From contig JAMXIF010000002.1 in assembly GCA_028583685.1 (NCBI GenBank), positions 61,021,433 to 61,085,432 of the forward strand: 64,000 nucleotides of DNA, written 5' to 3'. Shown here one piece after another: positions 1 to 9,666 of this stretch (its first letter is position 1; each line of letters starts with the position of its first letter). The notes under the pieces are model-generated. The model was not told the DNA's origin. It was given only the letters and a program-made list of their open reading frames with translations, and searched no databases. The position numbers were made by a program, and so were the translations under genes. The DNA is from Petaurus breviceps papuanus (Eukaryota; Chordata; Mammalia; Diprotodontia; Petauridae).

Positions 1-175
1 CTGTGTGACTCAGGGCAAGTCACAACCTCTGTCTGCCTCACTCCACTCTTCCGTAAAATGGGGATAATAACAACTACCTCCACAGGGTTGTTTTGAGGAT
101 CAAATTAGATATTTGTAAAGTACTTAACACAGTTTCTGGCACATAGTAGGTATTATATAAATGCCTATTCTCTTG
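1..175 (+). mobile_element. MIR-like CORE-SINE, cut by window edge
   Basis: The window opens inside a MIR-type SINE. The order is sense: 'gtgtgactcagggcaagtca', then a 'gtaaaatggggataataa' core and a 3' part 'ggcacatagtaggtatt' that resembles the L2 tail. The tRNA-like head lies outside the window. Confidence 0.85.
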
Positions 176-927
176 ACTTCCTTTCAAACATATAATTTAC
201 AAAAGACCTATATTGGGAGAAGGTGGAAAGAGATGGCAACTGTAGAGCAGCAGCTACATGTGACTTCTTAAAACCCTTCTACTCTCCTCCAAAAATCTGT
301 CTTTTCTAGATCAAGATCACACCACTATCAAAACTAGAACCCAGATCTATGGTTCAAGGTGAAGAGTTCCAAGACAAAGGCTCAATCTGGTACATTAGCC
401 AGAAGGATTATAAGGGCCAAGGTCAAACTAAAAGTACCAGGGGGTGCCCTCCCATATACTATCTCTCTGCTAGCTGTCATCCAGCTTCATCTTTAATGAA
501 CTCTATAGTAAGTTGGAATTAAATGTAATTAACTGTGTTACTTTTCTTCTATTCCATCAAGCATTTTAAAATGCCTGACTTTTTTTTGTAGATGTCTAGA
601 ACATATTGAGGTATTGGTATATGTCCCAAAAATTCATTTATAAGTTGGTATTTGGAGCTCTGAACACATTTGCCCATAGAAACAGTTTCCCATAGAAAGT
701 AAAGATAGTTAGGTTACCTGACCACAAGAACTTATTTTTAATGAGTAGTATAATAATAGAATTAATTAAATACCTACTACATGCATTGCACTAGACACAA
801 AAATGACACAGTACTTCAGTACTTATTACTGAAGAGCTTAATCTCCCTGGTCCAGCTGACAGTTTCCTCTACCACTGATGACATCATTTCATCTTTAGAA
901 GAAGAGACACCACTCTCAGGTGTTCAA
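176..927. other. No recognisable feature
   Basis: I see no repeat family and no credible coding sequence here. A 61-codon reading frame at 781-966 has no recognisable domain and runs into the L2 end that follows. Confidence 0.5.
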
Positions 928-1000
928 AATTCAATAAAAGTCAGCAAATGTTTACTAAGTTCCTAGTATGTGTAAAGCATCGTTCTCGGAACTAGAAAAT
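928..1000 (-). mobile_element. L2 3'-end fragment
   Basis: Reverse complement of the L2 tail: 'aaatgtttactaagttccta' followed by 'gtatgtgtaaagcatcgttc' matches the antisense of '...gcctggcacatagtaggcactcaataaatatttg'. Short and diverged. Confidence 0.6.
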
Positions 1001-1009
1001 GTTTTTCAA

Positions 1010-1248
1010 GGGGAATAGGATAGAACACTGGGCCTGAAGTCAGGAAGGCCTGAGTTCAAATTTGACTTCAGACACTTACTAGCTATATGACCCTGGGAAA
1101 GTCACTTAACCCTGTTTGCTTGTTTTCTTATCTGTAAAATGAGCTGGAGAAGATGTCATACCACTCCATTATCTTTCCCAAGAAAACCCTAAATGGGGTC
1201 ACAAAGATGAGGGACATGACTGAAACAACTGAACAATAAAAAAAATCA
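1010..1248 (+). mobile_element. MAR1-type CORE-SINE
   Basis: Nearly full-length marsupial CORE-SINE. It has a tRNA-like head ('gaaggcctgagttcaaattt'), the core with 'gaccctgggaaagtcactta' and 'tctgtaaaatgagctggaga', and a 3' part with 'aaaccctaaatggggtcaca' ending in 'gactgaaacaactgaac' before an A-rich tail. The 3' part is the kind shared with an RTE-type LINE partner, as known for this family. Confidence 0.85.
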
Positions 1249-1265
1249 TAAGAAAGTATTAAGGT

Positions 1266-1412
1266 TGGGGCGGCCAGGTAGCACAGAGAGTAAGAGCACT
1301 GGCTCCAGTGTCAGAACGACCTGGAGATGGAATCCTGGGCTCGGACACTTAGCACCCACCCAGAAACACCTGGCCGTGTAACCTTGAGCAAGTTACTTAA
1401 CCCCAATTGCTT
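1266..1412 (+). mobile_element. tRNA-head SINE, left monomer of a dimer (type A)
   Basis: A ~147-bp SINE starts 'ggggcggccaggtagcacag' and carries 'taagagcactggctccagtg' and 'acacctggccgtgtaacctt', ending 'aaccccaattgctt'. It has no A-tail of its own and passes directly into a second, highly similar monomer. This subfamily ('type A' here) differs from the other SINEs of the window in its body: 'cacccagaaacacctggccg' instead of 'cacttactagctgtgtgacc'. Confidence 0.85.
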
Positions 1413-1413
1413 A

Positions 1414-1571
1414 GGGGCAGCCAGGTGGCTCAGCGAGTAAGAGCACCGGCTCCAGTGTTGGGACGACCTGGAGATCAAATTCCGGGCTCAGACACTCAGC
1501 ACCACACCCAGAAATAACTGGCCATGTAACCTTGAGCAAGTTACTTAACCCTGATTGCTTAAAAAAAAAAA
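1414..1571 (+). mobile_element. tRNA-head SINE, right monomer with A-tail (type A)
   Basis: Second monomer, highly similar to the left one ('gcagccaggtggctcagcga', 'aactggccatgtaaccttga'), ending in about 14 A. The 13-bp sequence aaagtattaaggt stands before the left monomer (1,253-1,265) and after this one (1,572-1,584), so both were inserted together as one unit. Confidence 0.85.
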
Positions 1572-1675
1572 AAAGTATTAAGGTACCAAGTACAGCTTTC
1601 TTCCTCTAGGACCCATGTGTACGATTTATAAATTACATATTCAAAAGTTAGAGGCTCCTTAGCAGCTACCACAGG

Positions 1676-1812
1676 GAATGAATGAATGAACAATGAATAA
1701 AAAAGTCTTTAAGCACGTACTATATGGCAAGGACTGACCTTAGACCAAAAGATAAAGATAAAAATCAAGAAAGGCTCTGCTTTCAAGAAGCTCACATTCT
1801 AACAAGGGAGAC
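1676..1812 (-). mobile_element. L2 3'-end fragment
   Basis: Antisense L2 tail beginning with the 'gaatgaatgaatgaac' repeat that marks the L2 3' end, then 'cacgtactatatggcaagga' and 'aagaagctcacattctaaca', the antisense of 'tagaatgtgagcttcttgaa'. Confidence 0.7.
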
Positions 1813-2245
1813 AACACCTATATAGGTGAACAAGAACCACTCTGTCTTGGCCCATGCCTTGAAGACTGCACAAATGCCCTCAAAGAGAATATATTCTCAC
1901 AGTAAACAAATATTTTCTTCAACAGATATCTTGCCTCAGGCTGTTTCGGAACTATATCTCCAGGTCTCATTCCTGGATGAGGTAAGTCTGGAAAAAATAC
2001 CTTTACTCTAAGGTCATGCCATATGGCTCTCCTAGGACATTGCAATACCCTGATCTTCTCTGTCCTGCCCATCCTACAAGTGCCACTTTGAAGTATTCCA
2101 CCAGGAACCTGTTTAGATTTAAAGAACACCCAAGGGATTGTTAATATTCACAATAGAAAAAATTCACAATCAGAATTTCTCCAGCATTATTCATACCTAC
2201 CATCTTTTTTTAAACCATTTATTCCTGGCTAGCAATGCAGTATTG
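1813..2245. other. No recognisable feature
   Basis: Two reading frames (61 and 103 codons, opposite strands) overlap here. Neither has a recognisable domain, and their mutual overlap suggests chance. No repeat family recognised. Confidence 0.45.
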
Positions 2246-2253
2246 TCTTGTCT

Positions 2254-2367
2254 AGGGGTGGGGAACCTTCATCCTTGAGGTCACATGTGGCCCTCTAGGT
2301 CTTCAGATGCAGCCCTGACCTAGAAAGCCACATATGGCTTGGAGAACACAGGTTCCCCACCCCTGGC
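2254..2367. mobile_element. Small hAT-like DNA transposon, copy 1
   Basis: Starts 'aggggtggggaacct' and ends with its reverse complement 'aggttccccacccct'. The inner arms are also inverted ('gtcacatgtggccctctagg' against 'gaaagccacatatggc'). An 8-bp direct repeat tcttgtct flanks it exactly (2,246-2,253 and 2,368-2,375). Eight-base duplications and this type of end fit the hAT superfamily. It is too short to encode a transposase, so it is non-autonomous. Confidence 0.8.
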
Positions 2368-2375
2368 TCTTGTCT

Positions 2376-3015
2376 TTAAAATTATAGTGCTGCAAAGGGA
2401 CATAGAAATCTAAGAAACATGCTGAGGAGAGCTAAAACAATAAAGAAATAAAATCATCTAGTACCAAGCATTTGTTATATATCTCCTTAACAAATATCTA
2501 TCAAATAGATAGATAAACAAATATCTACAAACAAACATATATCTCCTTGGTTTTTTTACTTCCCCAAATTTATTGTAAAGAGATTGGATTGCCTGAGCTA
2601 CCTTCCCTACGCTCCTTTCAAAAAATAAGGAAGAATGCCAATAAACACCTCGTTCTCCTAGCTTCCCTTGGGGCGATTTACTACAGCTGCAAAGCAGGTA
2701 ACAAGGAAACAAGACAATTCCAGGTCTTCTGCAAGACTTCTGATAAACTGCTACCTAATCCTTGTGATAGGGTGCAAGAAGTTGGAGAGAGTCTGGCAAG
2801 GAAATAAAGAATCTCAGCTTTGTATGTTTGTTTTTAAACTAACTGTGCATCAAATACATCTTCTCCAAAAAGACCAGCAAAAAGGAATTTGGAAAAATCA
2901 GTTTAGCAAGATTTGCCTTCAGAGACAATTTAGGTGTTGGGATAGGATGGGAACAGATTCTAAACAAATTGAGCTTCAATCATTTTTCTGCAATATCTCT
3001 AGAAAAGGTTATGGC
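2376..3015. other. No recognisable feature
   Basis: Holds overlapping short reading frames on both strands (60-130 codons, no recognised domain) and a small 'aaatagatagataaacaaat' tract near 2,503. I assign no family or gene. Confidence 0.4.
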
Positions 3016-3165
3016 AAGGGTGGGGAACCCGTGACCTCAAGGTCACATGCGGCCCTCTAGGTCCTCAAGTGTGGCCCTTTGATGAAATCACACTTAAGGA
3101 CCTAGATCACACTTAAGGACCTAGGAGGCCACAGGTGGCCTTAAGGCCGCAAGTTCCCTATCCCT
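3016..3165. mobile_element. Small hAT-like DNA transposon, copy 2
   Basis: Same family as the element at 2,254: 'aagggtggggaacccgtgac' at the left, 'gccgcaagttccctatccct' at the right, and the 'ggccctctaggtcctcaagt' arm. The centre contains a tandem duplication of the 19-base unit atcacacttaaggacctag (about 3,088-3,125). The 8-base flanks match only in part, so the target duplication has decayed. Confidence 0.75.
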
Positions 3166-3669
3166 ATCATGACCCACCACCATATCTTATAATGGGAGGA
3201 TAGTGACAAAATCTTTTCCTCGGGGAGAAGCTTGAGGTAATTAAAAACCACTGTGCAAAAATTTGGCAAAGATGACACTGGAAAAAATATAGATGACACA
3301 AAAACAAAAAATATCATTTTAAAAAATGTACTTTTTTAGAAACACACTGCACTGTTTTCCAAGTGCCAACTAATCCATTCTTCTCCTATCCAATTTTGGG
3401 CCCACTTCATTTTGCAGTGTCTGACTAAAATATTTTTTCCAGTGGACCAACTCTATAGATTGTCCTTCTAGCTGCATATCATAGCCTGAACAAAAGGTAT
3501 CTTTCATCCACTTGATTTTTCCTGGGTTGTAATCCACCCTATTGAAAGAAGTACCCACACTCATGGATTACAAAATTCCTAAAGAGAAACTTGATCAAAA
3601 GAAATTTGATTAACCAACTCTTGCTAAATTCCTACATCTGCCACCATGTTGGGAAATTTACTTCAAAAC
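3166..3669. other. No recognisable feature
   Basis: Includes a 64-codon minus-strand frame at 3,370-3,564 with no recognisable domain. No repeat family identified. Confidence 0.4.
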
Positions 3670-4110
3670 AACAAAAATTTATTAAGTGACTGTTAAGTGC
3701 AGAGCAATGTACTGGGCCCTGGGGATATGAAGACAAAACTAAAAATAGTCCCTGTGGTCAAGTAGCTTACATTCCACTGAGGAGATACAACATGTACACA
3801 GATAAAGTGGATAATCTGAGGACAGAGAAAGCACAAATCACTAGAGAGATTAGAGAAGGTACAGAAAATGGTACCTGAGTTGACCCTTGAAGGAAGCTAA
3901 GGATTCAAAGAAAACAAAATTGAGGATGGGATAGCATTCCAGGATGGGGAAGATTTGCACCAGAACATAAGAGGGAGGGAGAACCTTCAATTGGAGGAAC
4001 ACCAACTTGACCTGTTTGACTGGAACAGAGAGGATATGAAGGAAAGTAATGTAAACTATCTAGAAAGGTAGGCTATAGGTTGTAGAAGTGAGGAGCCACA
4101 AGTATTGTAC
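3670..4110 (-). mobile_element. L2 LINE, 3' part
   Basis: Antisense L2. The tail end is at the left ('aaatttattaagtgactgtt', 'ctggggatatgaagacaaaa', 'tagcttacattccactgagg'). It continues into the end of ORF2 and its 3' sequence ('gagttgacccttgaaggaag', 'atagcattccaggatgggga'), which are antisense to typical L2 sequence such as '...ccttcaagactcagctcaaat'. Heavily decayed. Confidence 0.7.
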
Positions 4111-4290
4111 ATTATATGTATTTTCAGACATTTTCCATGTATCAATAAGTTATGTTTAATTTTTGCCTTTCCATTTCTTTTTCTTTTTGTCAAAAAAAAT
4201 TATTTGTTGTATGGGATGGCTATCTAGAAAGGGTGTGTAGTGATATTTTCATAAATAACATCAATAAAAATTCTTTTAAAAAAATTAGAC

Positions 4291-4462
4291 TGGGGGCCGG
4301 TAGGTGGTGAAGTGAATAGACCATGGGCCTTGGAGTCAAGAAGACCTGAGTTCAAATCCAGACTCAGACACTTGACACACTTACTACCTGTGCGACCTTG
4401 GGCAAGTCACTTAACCCCAATTGCCTTACCTCCCCCTATAACTCCCCCCCCAAAAAAAAGAA
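4291..4462 (+). mobile_element. tRNA-head SINE (type B)
   Basis: Marsupial SINE with 'agtcaagaagacctgagttc', 'aaatccagactcagacactt' and 'gggcaagtcacttaacccca', ending in a C-rich then A-rich tail. Probable imperfect target duplication: aaaaaattagact before and aaaaaataggct after. Confidence 0.85.
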
Positions 4463-4690
4463 AAAGAAAAAATAGGCTAAAAGACTTTAAATCTCACCAA
4501 CTTTTGCAGATTTAATTATGACTGAATGAATGGTGGGACTCACTTATATGGAGAGGACCAGTCCCATCCATTCCTTTGAGCTAACTTGTGAATTTAGTTA
4601 ATCAGGGCTTGATGGAAAGGGTGAGGAGTCGGTGGAGAAAGAATTGAAGGAGCTTTTTGTTAGGGTCACAGGACACGATCTTCTCTTTAA
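4463..4690. other. No recognisable feature
   Basis: Short unassigned stretch between a SINE and a CT-rich tract. Confidence 0.4.
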
Positions 4691-4798
4691 GTAGAACTAA
4701 TTTTCTCTCCATTTCTCTTCTCTCTATCTCTGTCTCTCTTTCTCTGTCTCTCTCTGTCTCTTTCCCTCGCTCTCTCCAGTTTTTTTTTTTATTTTCCC
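4691..4798. repeat. CT-rich low-complexity tract
   Basis: Imperfect (TCTC/TCTG)n sequence such as 'tctctctttctctgtctctc' passing into a run of T. A 67-codon minus-strand frame here is made of Arg/Glu repeats and is not a gene. Confidence 0.85.
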
Positions 4799-4832
4799 CA
4801 CACATTTTGGCATTTAATTATATATAATCTGA

Positions 4833-5110
4833 CATTTGTATAACAGTTTACATTGTACTCCATTTGAGCCTTACAAAAACCCTGTGAGATAAGGCCTGAT
4901 GTATACTATTATCTCCATTTTACAGATGAGGACACTGATGCCTAGTGATTTACACATGATCACACAGGTAACAACTATCAAAACTGGGATTTGAACCCAG
5001 GTCTTTTTTATTTTCCCATGAAACCTATCAAATAATAACAGTAAATTTCTCAGGCAGAATTTGAACCCAAGTCTTCCTGAATCTAAGTCTTACATCCACA
5101 TCCACTGTGG
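4833..5110 (-). mobile_element. MIR/Ther-type CORE-SINE
   Basis: Antisense copy with 'aaaccctgtgagataaggcc', 'ctccattttacagatgagga', 'ttacacatgatcacacaggt' and 'gggatttgaacccaggtctt'. A second 'gaatttgaacccaagtctt' block around 5,060 suggests that a second partial copy is fused to it. Confidence 0.75.
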
Positions 5111-5167
5111 CACATGGACTCTAGTGTGTCACTTCTCTTCTATCATATTGCTTCATGTGAATAAATT

Positions 5168-5322
5168 TGTAAGATCATAGATTTAGAGGTAATTTAGTCC
5201 AAACCCTTTGTTTTCTGGATGAGGGTACTAAAAAAATAGTTTATGTGACTTGCTCAAGTTCATGCAGATAGTGAAAGGAAGAGCTGGGATTTAAACTCAA
5301 GTATCCCTTTCTCCCATAAGAT
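5168..5322 (-). mobile_element. MIR-type CORE-SINE
   Basis: Antisense MIR: 'gatcatagatttagaggtaa', 'tttagtccaaaccctttgtt', 'tatgtgacttgctcaagttc', 'agctgggatttaaactcaag'. Confidence 0.75.
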
Positions 5323-6108
5323 TGTTCATTCTTTAATGATATTAATTCTTTTATGTCTTGGCTCCTTTATGAAGCACAAGCAGCCTGATTAGCATACAAA
5401 TGATGTTCAATACTTCTTGCCCTCTCTAGAGGTATGGGGATGACACTGGCTAGTTGATTATGGACAATCACTGCTTACTGAAGGAATCCCTATCTGGGAG
5501 AAAGGGAGCAAACAGCCCAAGCCCCAGACTAGGAGAATGCAAACCAATAGTTGTTAAGGACCAAATCATTCCTCCCTTCTGATGGATACATTTGAATCCC
5601 TAAAGCTCATTTCTGAAGAAAGGAAGTTGTATTCTTTTGTCCTTTCTCTTTAAAATTCCTTATCTTCTTTATTTTAAAAAGTTACATTTTATTGATGCCT
5701 TTTTTCTTTTCTTGTCCCCCACTCCTTCCCTTATAACAAAGGAAAATAATTAAGCAAAATCATCTATTTGTATAGACTACGTCTGACACTTAAAATGTTT
5801 TGTCATGGCTGAGAGGAAGTAGGTATCATTTGTTATCTCTTCTCTGAGACCTTCACTGTTTTCTTTTCCCATTCCTTATATCAATCTGTTCGTTTACAAT
5901 GTAGCTGTGTATATTGTTATCTTTGTCCCCACTTTCTTTAAGAACAAATACAAAACAAGACAAAAAAATAGGAGGGAATCAGTCTAGGACCAAATTTCTT
6001 TATCCTCAGGAATGATTCAGCATCACTTTGAAGCTTTTCTTCTCCAGTAGAGAAAAAGCGTAGTGTTTCTAATAGTCTCTTTCCCCATCCCTTGTGCTAT
6101 TTCTAGAA
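5323..6108. other. Unassigned stretch
   Basis: No gene seen. The part from about 5,640 to 5,940 has a pyrimidine-rich texture reminiscent of an old dispersed repeat ('aattaagcaaaatcatctat'), but I cannot name a family. Confidence 0.35.
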
Positions 6109-6215
6109 GAATTTAAGATCCTGGAGGGCAGGGATGATTGCATTTGTCTTTAAATTTCCAGCACTGAACACATTTTTTTTTTTAAATAGTAGATACATAT
6201 TGAATTGAATTAACT
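6109..6215 (+). mobile_element. L2 3'-end fragment
   Basis: 'aatttaagatcctggagggc', 'agggatgattgcatttgtct' and 'tttccagcactgaacacatt' follow the L2 tail order. The last part is eroded into a T-rich run and 'tagtagatacatattgaatt'. Confidence 0.6.
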
Positions 6216-7295
6216 TTAGGAAGTGACATTTCTCTTCCCATTTCTATGCTCTTGATTGCCCAGAAATTCATTCTAGGACCTTAGACTAGCCTTTAGTGTA
6301 ATTCCTGCTTTTTTTCCCCCTAGCTGAACTTTCAAAGGTGATGGAAGTTATAGGGGAAAAGAGGGTACAGAAACTCAAAACTCATCTTAATTAATGTTCC
6401 ACCCAGCCAGCTTCTTTGTTGGGTGGGGTCAAAGCAGCACTGTCTGAAGGGAGGGTGAAACAGATTGAGAAGTCTGGGTTGGTCTCAGCTAGAGAAGAAA
6501 GATGTTTGGTGGAACTGAGAGACTTTGCCGGTCTGTGTCCAGACACATAACAAGTAGAGTAAAAAGACAATCACTGGGTTTGTCACTTGACAGTAACCTG
6601 CCTTTCTGTTAAGGCAAAATGATTGAATGACAAAAGTAAAAGTAACACACACACACACCCCTAAACTGCTTGAGTCGAATAAGAAAACCTAGTTTAGACA
6701 CCTGAACAATGGGGAACAACAGTCTCTAGATGTATGTATCCATATTGGGGTGGTTATGCTGTTTTCAATTATAGCTGGCAAAACTTCTTTGTTTGCACTA
6801 TCAGCACAAACCAGCCAAGGGGGGAGGAGGGGCTACCCACAAAACTGTTAATCAGTTCCCTTGCTGCTTTACTATAGTTAACTCCTCTCCAAAGATGGAA
6901 AAAGTAAAGGATATTTGAAAAGCTGTAAAGTAGATGAGCTATGAGGGTGAGCACAGGGAGCCCTCTTCTGAGAATTGTCCTTGCACAGTGTCCTTCCTAA
7001 GAATGCAGCTGATGACAAACTCTCCCACAATCCTTTTTGTTCGCATTACCCATTATCCTCTGGTATATCCCAAAGGCAGAAGATATAGCTGTGAACTGAA
7101 CAGCTGCAAAGCAGATGAGAACTTGACCACATGATGCAATGCATGCTTTGATTACTGACTTTTCTGAGGGATTTATTACCCTCTATAGACTATAGATCTT
7201 AATATGGAAAACAGTAACTAGGAGAAAAACTTAAAGGAACATGAGCAAGTACATAAGTTGAAAGGTTGTGTCTAATGGGACCCCATTTAGTAGAG
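6216..7295. other. No recognisable repeat or gene
   Basis: About 1.1 kb without a recognised family. It includes a short (AC)n tract near 6,644-6,657. Three 60-75-codon frames lie here or at the edges; one at 6,934-7,134 overlaps a minus-strand one, and none shows a domain. Confidence 0.4.
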
Positions 7296-7768
7296 ACCTG
7301 CTTGAATATAAAGTATTTAAAGTCCTTTAGAATCTGGCTTGCACCTACCTTTTCTGTGCCATTTCATATGAGTCCTACTCAGTCTCAAAATGGCATTAAC
7401 GGTTGTAACCCCCATACAATATTTCATCTCCTACAGGGTGCCTTTAAACAAGTGGTCAGCCCTTCCCCACCCCCGCCCCAACACGTATGAGGAATGTACT
7501 TCTAACAGAATCCCTAACTTCTATCAAAGGGGAGCTCTGTGCCACCTTTCTAAAGGAGGCCTTTCCTGAACCCCCTTTGCCCAGTTATTCCCATTCTCTC
7601 TTTTGGGATTACTTTGTATTTCTTAGTATATATTTCTGATTGGCTTGGGTACATGTAGAATACAAACTCCCTGAGGGTAGGTATTCTTTGGTTTTGAGTT
7701 TTGTATCCCTAATATCCAGCACAGTACCCTACACATAGTAGTCATTTAAAAAATGTTTGTTGCATTTC
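7296..7768 (+). mobile_element. L2 LINE, 3' part
   Basis: Sense L2 from the end of ORF2 ('aaagtcctttagaatctggc', then 'aaaggaggcctttcctgaac') through the 3' sequence ('aatacaaactccctgagggt', 'atccagcacagtaccctaca', 'catagtagtcatttaaaaaa'). The 74-codon frame at 7,266-7,490 lies in this relic. Confidence 0.8.
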
Positions 7769-8187
7769 TAAAAGCACCTAACTCCTAAAAGAATTCTGTG
7801 CACTTAAAAAGTGTTAGAGAATATGTTTTTGTGAAGGAAGAGATTGTGGTAGGATTGTCTGAACCCAGAAGGCTAAACTAGATGATTTTGCAAGGTATCC
7901 TAAGAACACTTAACCAAAAGACATGTTAAAGTCAAGAATGATTCAGATGTTTATGAGATTGGATTAAAGGCTTTTCAGGACCTTCTCCAGTCCAATGATC
8001 CAGTGTTGCTATGAAACCAGTAATTAAACCTTATGAAATATAAAATAGCTTGTGAAATAAGTTGGAAGGGAGGTCAAATAAATAGGTTTGTTTTATGGTA
8101 GACATTAATGTTACTCTAGCTAAAATTAGTGTTTTGTAGCATTTACTAACATATATACAGAGCTTCATAAACCTTAAAGTGATTGAT
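7769..8187. other. No recognisable feature
   Basis: AT-rich stretch without a recognised repeat family or credible gene. Confidence 0.4.
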
Positions 8188-8258
8188 ATATGTATGTATG
8201 TGAGTATATATAATACATGACACACACATATACATATATATATATATACATACACTGC
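8188..8258. repeat. TATG/AC/AT simple repeat
   Basis: Alternating purine-pyrimidine tract: 'atatatgtatgtatgtgagt' followed by 'cacacacatatacatatata'. The 74-codon minus-strand frame across it is an artefact. Confidence 0.85.
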
Positions 8259-8370
8259 TATTATTGACCAGTGTGAGAAATGTGGCTTCTAGTACCAGTT
8301 TTGGCAGCTATTGTCTGCTATGTTATCTTGGATAAAGTGGCATCATTATTACTTTAATGTCTGATTTTAG

Positions 8371-8595
8371 GGAGGCAGCATGGTGTAGTGGATAGAGTTG
8401 ACCAGGAAGACCTCAGTCCAAGTCTCCCCTCTGACATAAACTGACTATGTGACCCTAGGCAAGTCACTTAGTATGTCACTGCTCTAGCTATAACTCTACG
8501 ACTACAATTTGCAGAGAAGGTACTGACCTGCACTGATAGAGACTTTCCTCACTGGATAGTTTCTCATAATAACAACATTTTAGGTCCAGTAACTA
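8371..8595 (+). mobile_element. MIR-like SINE with marsupial-type 3' body
   Basis: Head 'ggaggcagcatggtgtagtg' and 'gtgaccctaggcaagtcact', then a body distinct from classic MIR: 'aactctacgactacaatttg', 'cagagaaggtactgacctgc', 'agagactttcctcactggat'. The same body occurs at 36,525 and 56,345, so this is a separate SINE subfamily in the window. Confidence 0.8.
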
Positions 8596-8811
8596 TGCTA
8601 ACCTATGGAAAAGAAAGTCATACACTATTGGGAGCTTCCAAGGTTAAAATCCCTCTTCATCTCAACTTACCCAATGTATATGCAACAAATGGTTGCATAT
8701 AGTATGCAAGACATGGCCTTAAGCACATGTACTATACCCCTGAGTTAATATGTAACTGATAAATACATAGAGTTACTGATAAAAGGAAGTCACATTTATA
8801 GGAGCTCATAG

Positions 8812-8866
8812 AAAGTCATTTAGTCCCACCTCTTCATTTTTTCAGTTAAGGAAACTGAGCAAATAG
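8812..8866 (-). mobile_element. MIR fragment
   Basis: Short antisense piece: 'catttagtcccacctcttca' and 'ttaaggaaactgagcaaata'. Too short for subfamily assignment. Confidence 0.45.
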
Positions 8867-8951
8867 ATTTCAGCCAAGAGAATTAGAGAAATCACAGACA
8901 TAAAATCCCCATTGATTGTGGATGTTCCTCTGTGAAGAAGTGTCATGATAA

Positions 8952-9118
8952 TTTTAGAGCTGAAAGATACCTTAGTGATAATCTAGTGTAATTCTCCCCT
9001 CTCCATTTTACAGATGAGAAGACTGAGGCCTATAGAAGCAAAGTAATTGGTCCAAGGTCACACAACTAGTAATTGGCAGAGCTTAATTAAACTCAAATCT
9101 AAGTTTTCTGCTTATAAG
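8952..9118 (-). mobile_element. MIR-type CORE-SINE
   Basis: Antisense copy: 'tttagagctgaaagatacct', 'ctccattttacagatgagaa', 'gactgaggcctatagaagca', 'ccaaggtcacacaactagta'. Confidence 0.85.
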
Positions 9119-9302
9119 GTCAATGGCCTTTTTTCACAAGAAACTCCCCACTAACTACCCTTCCTTAAACCAGTCACAAGGTGTCATAAGAAAGGAATTC
9201 TGTTTATTATGTCACCGATTACAAGCAATTTTCCCCTTCTTCAAAATAAGGAGGAAAGTGGAATGGGGAAGGAGGCAATGTTTTGTTGGGGGGGGGGATT
9301 AG

Positions 9303-9304
<2 letters not shown>

Positions 9305-9347
<43 letters not shown>
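9305..9347. repeat. (GA)n microsatellite
   Basis: Uninterrupted GA dinucleotides, preceded by a run of nine G at about 9,290-9,298. Confidence 0.95.
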
Positions 9348-9348
<1 letters not shown>

Positions 9349-9389
9349 CATACATGTTCTTTAGATCTTTGTTTGATTGATGTCAGAGT

Positions 9390-9464
9390 TAAAAAATTAG
9401 GTCATAAGAACTGAAACTGAAAGAAAATTTAGTCTAATTAAAATTTAGTCTTCTTAGTATAATC
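9390..9464 (-). mobile_element. MIR, left part, split by a hAT insertion
   Basis: 'gtcataagaactgaaactga' and 'aatttagtctaatt' look like the antisense 3' end of a MIR. The remainder continues at 9,667 after the transposon. Confidence 0.5.
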
Positions 9465-9666
9465 CAGGGGTGGGGAACCTGCGGCCTTGAGGCCACGTAT
9501 GGCCCTCTAGGTCCTCAAGCGTGTCCCTTTAACTGAATCCAAACCTCACAGAACAAATTCCTTTAATAACAAGATTTATTCTAGTAACTTGAACTCAGTC
9601 CAAAAAATGCACCCAAGGACCTAGAACACCATATGTGGCCTTGAGCCTGCAGGTTCCCCACCCCTA
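9465..9666. mobile_element. Small hAT-like DNA transposon, copy 3 (longest)
   Basis: Longest copy, about 202 bp, with inverted arms of roughly 58 bp. The left arm is 'caggggtggggaacctgcgg', 'ccttgaggccacgtatggcc', 'ctctaggtcctcaagcgtgt'. The right arm is its inverse, from 'cacccaaggacctagaacac' to 'ctgcaggttccccaccccta'. The centre is AT-rich. Flanking 8-mers tataatcc and ggtaatcc match at 6 of 8 positions, a decayed hAT-type duplication. Confidence 0.8.

Noticed and set aside
2547-3060. Overlapping 84-130-codon frames
   Set aside because: Three frames on both strands share the same bases, show no domain, and the longest runs into a hAT element.
4291-4462. tRNA gene in the SINE heads
   Set aside because: The A- and B-box-like sequences belong to dispersed SINEs; no intact cloverleaf was seen.
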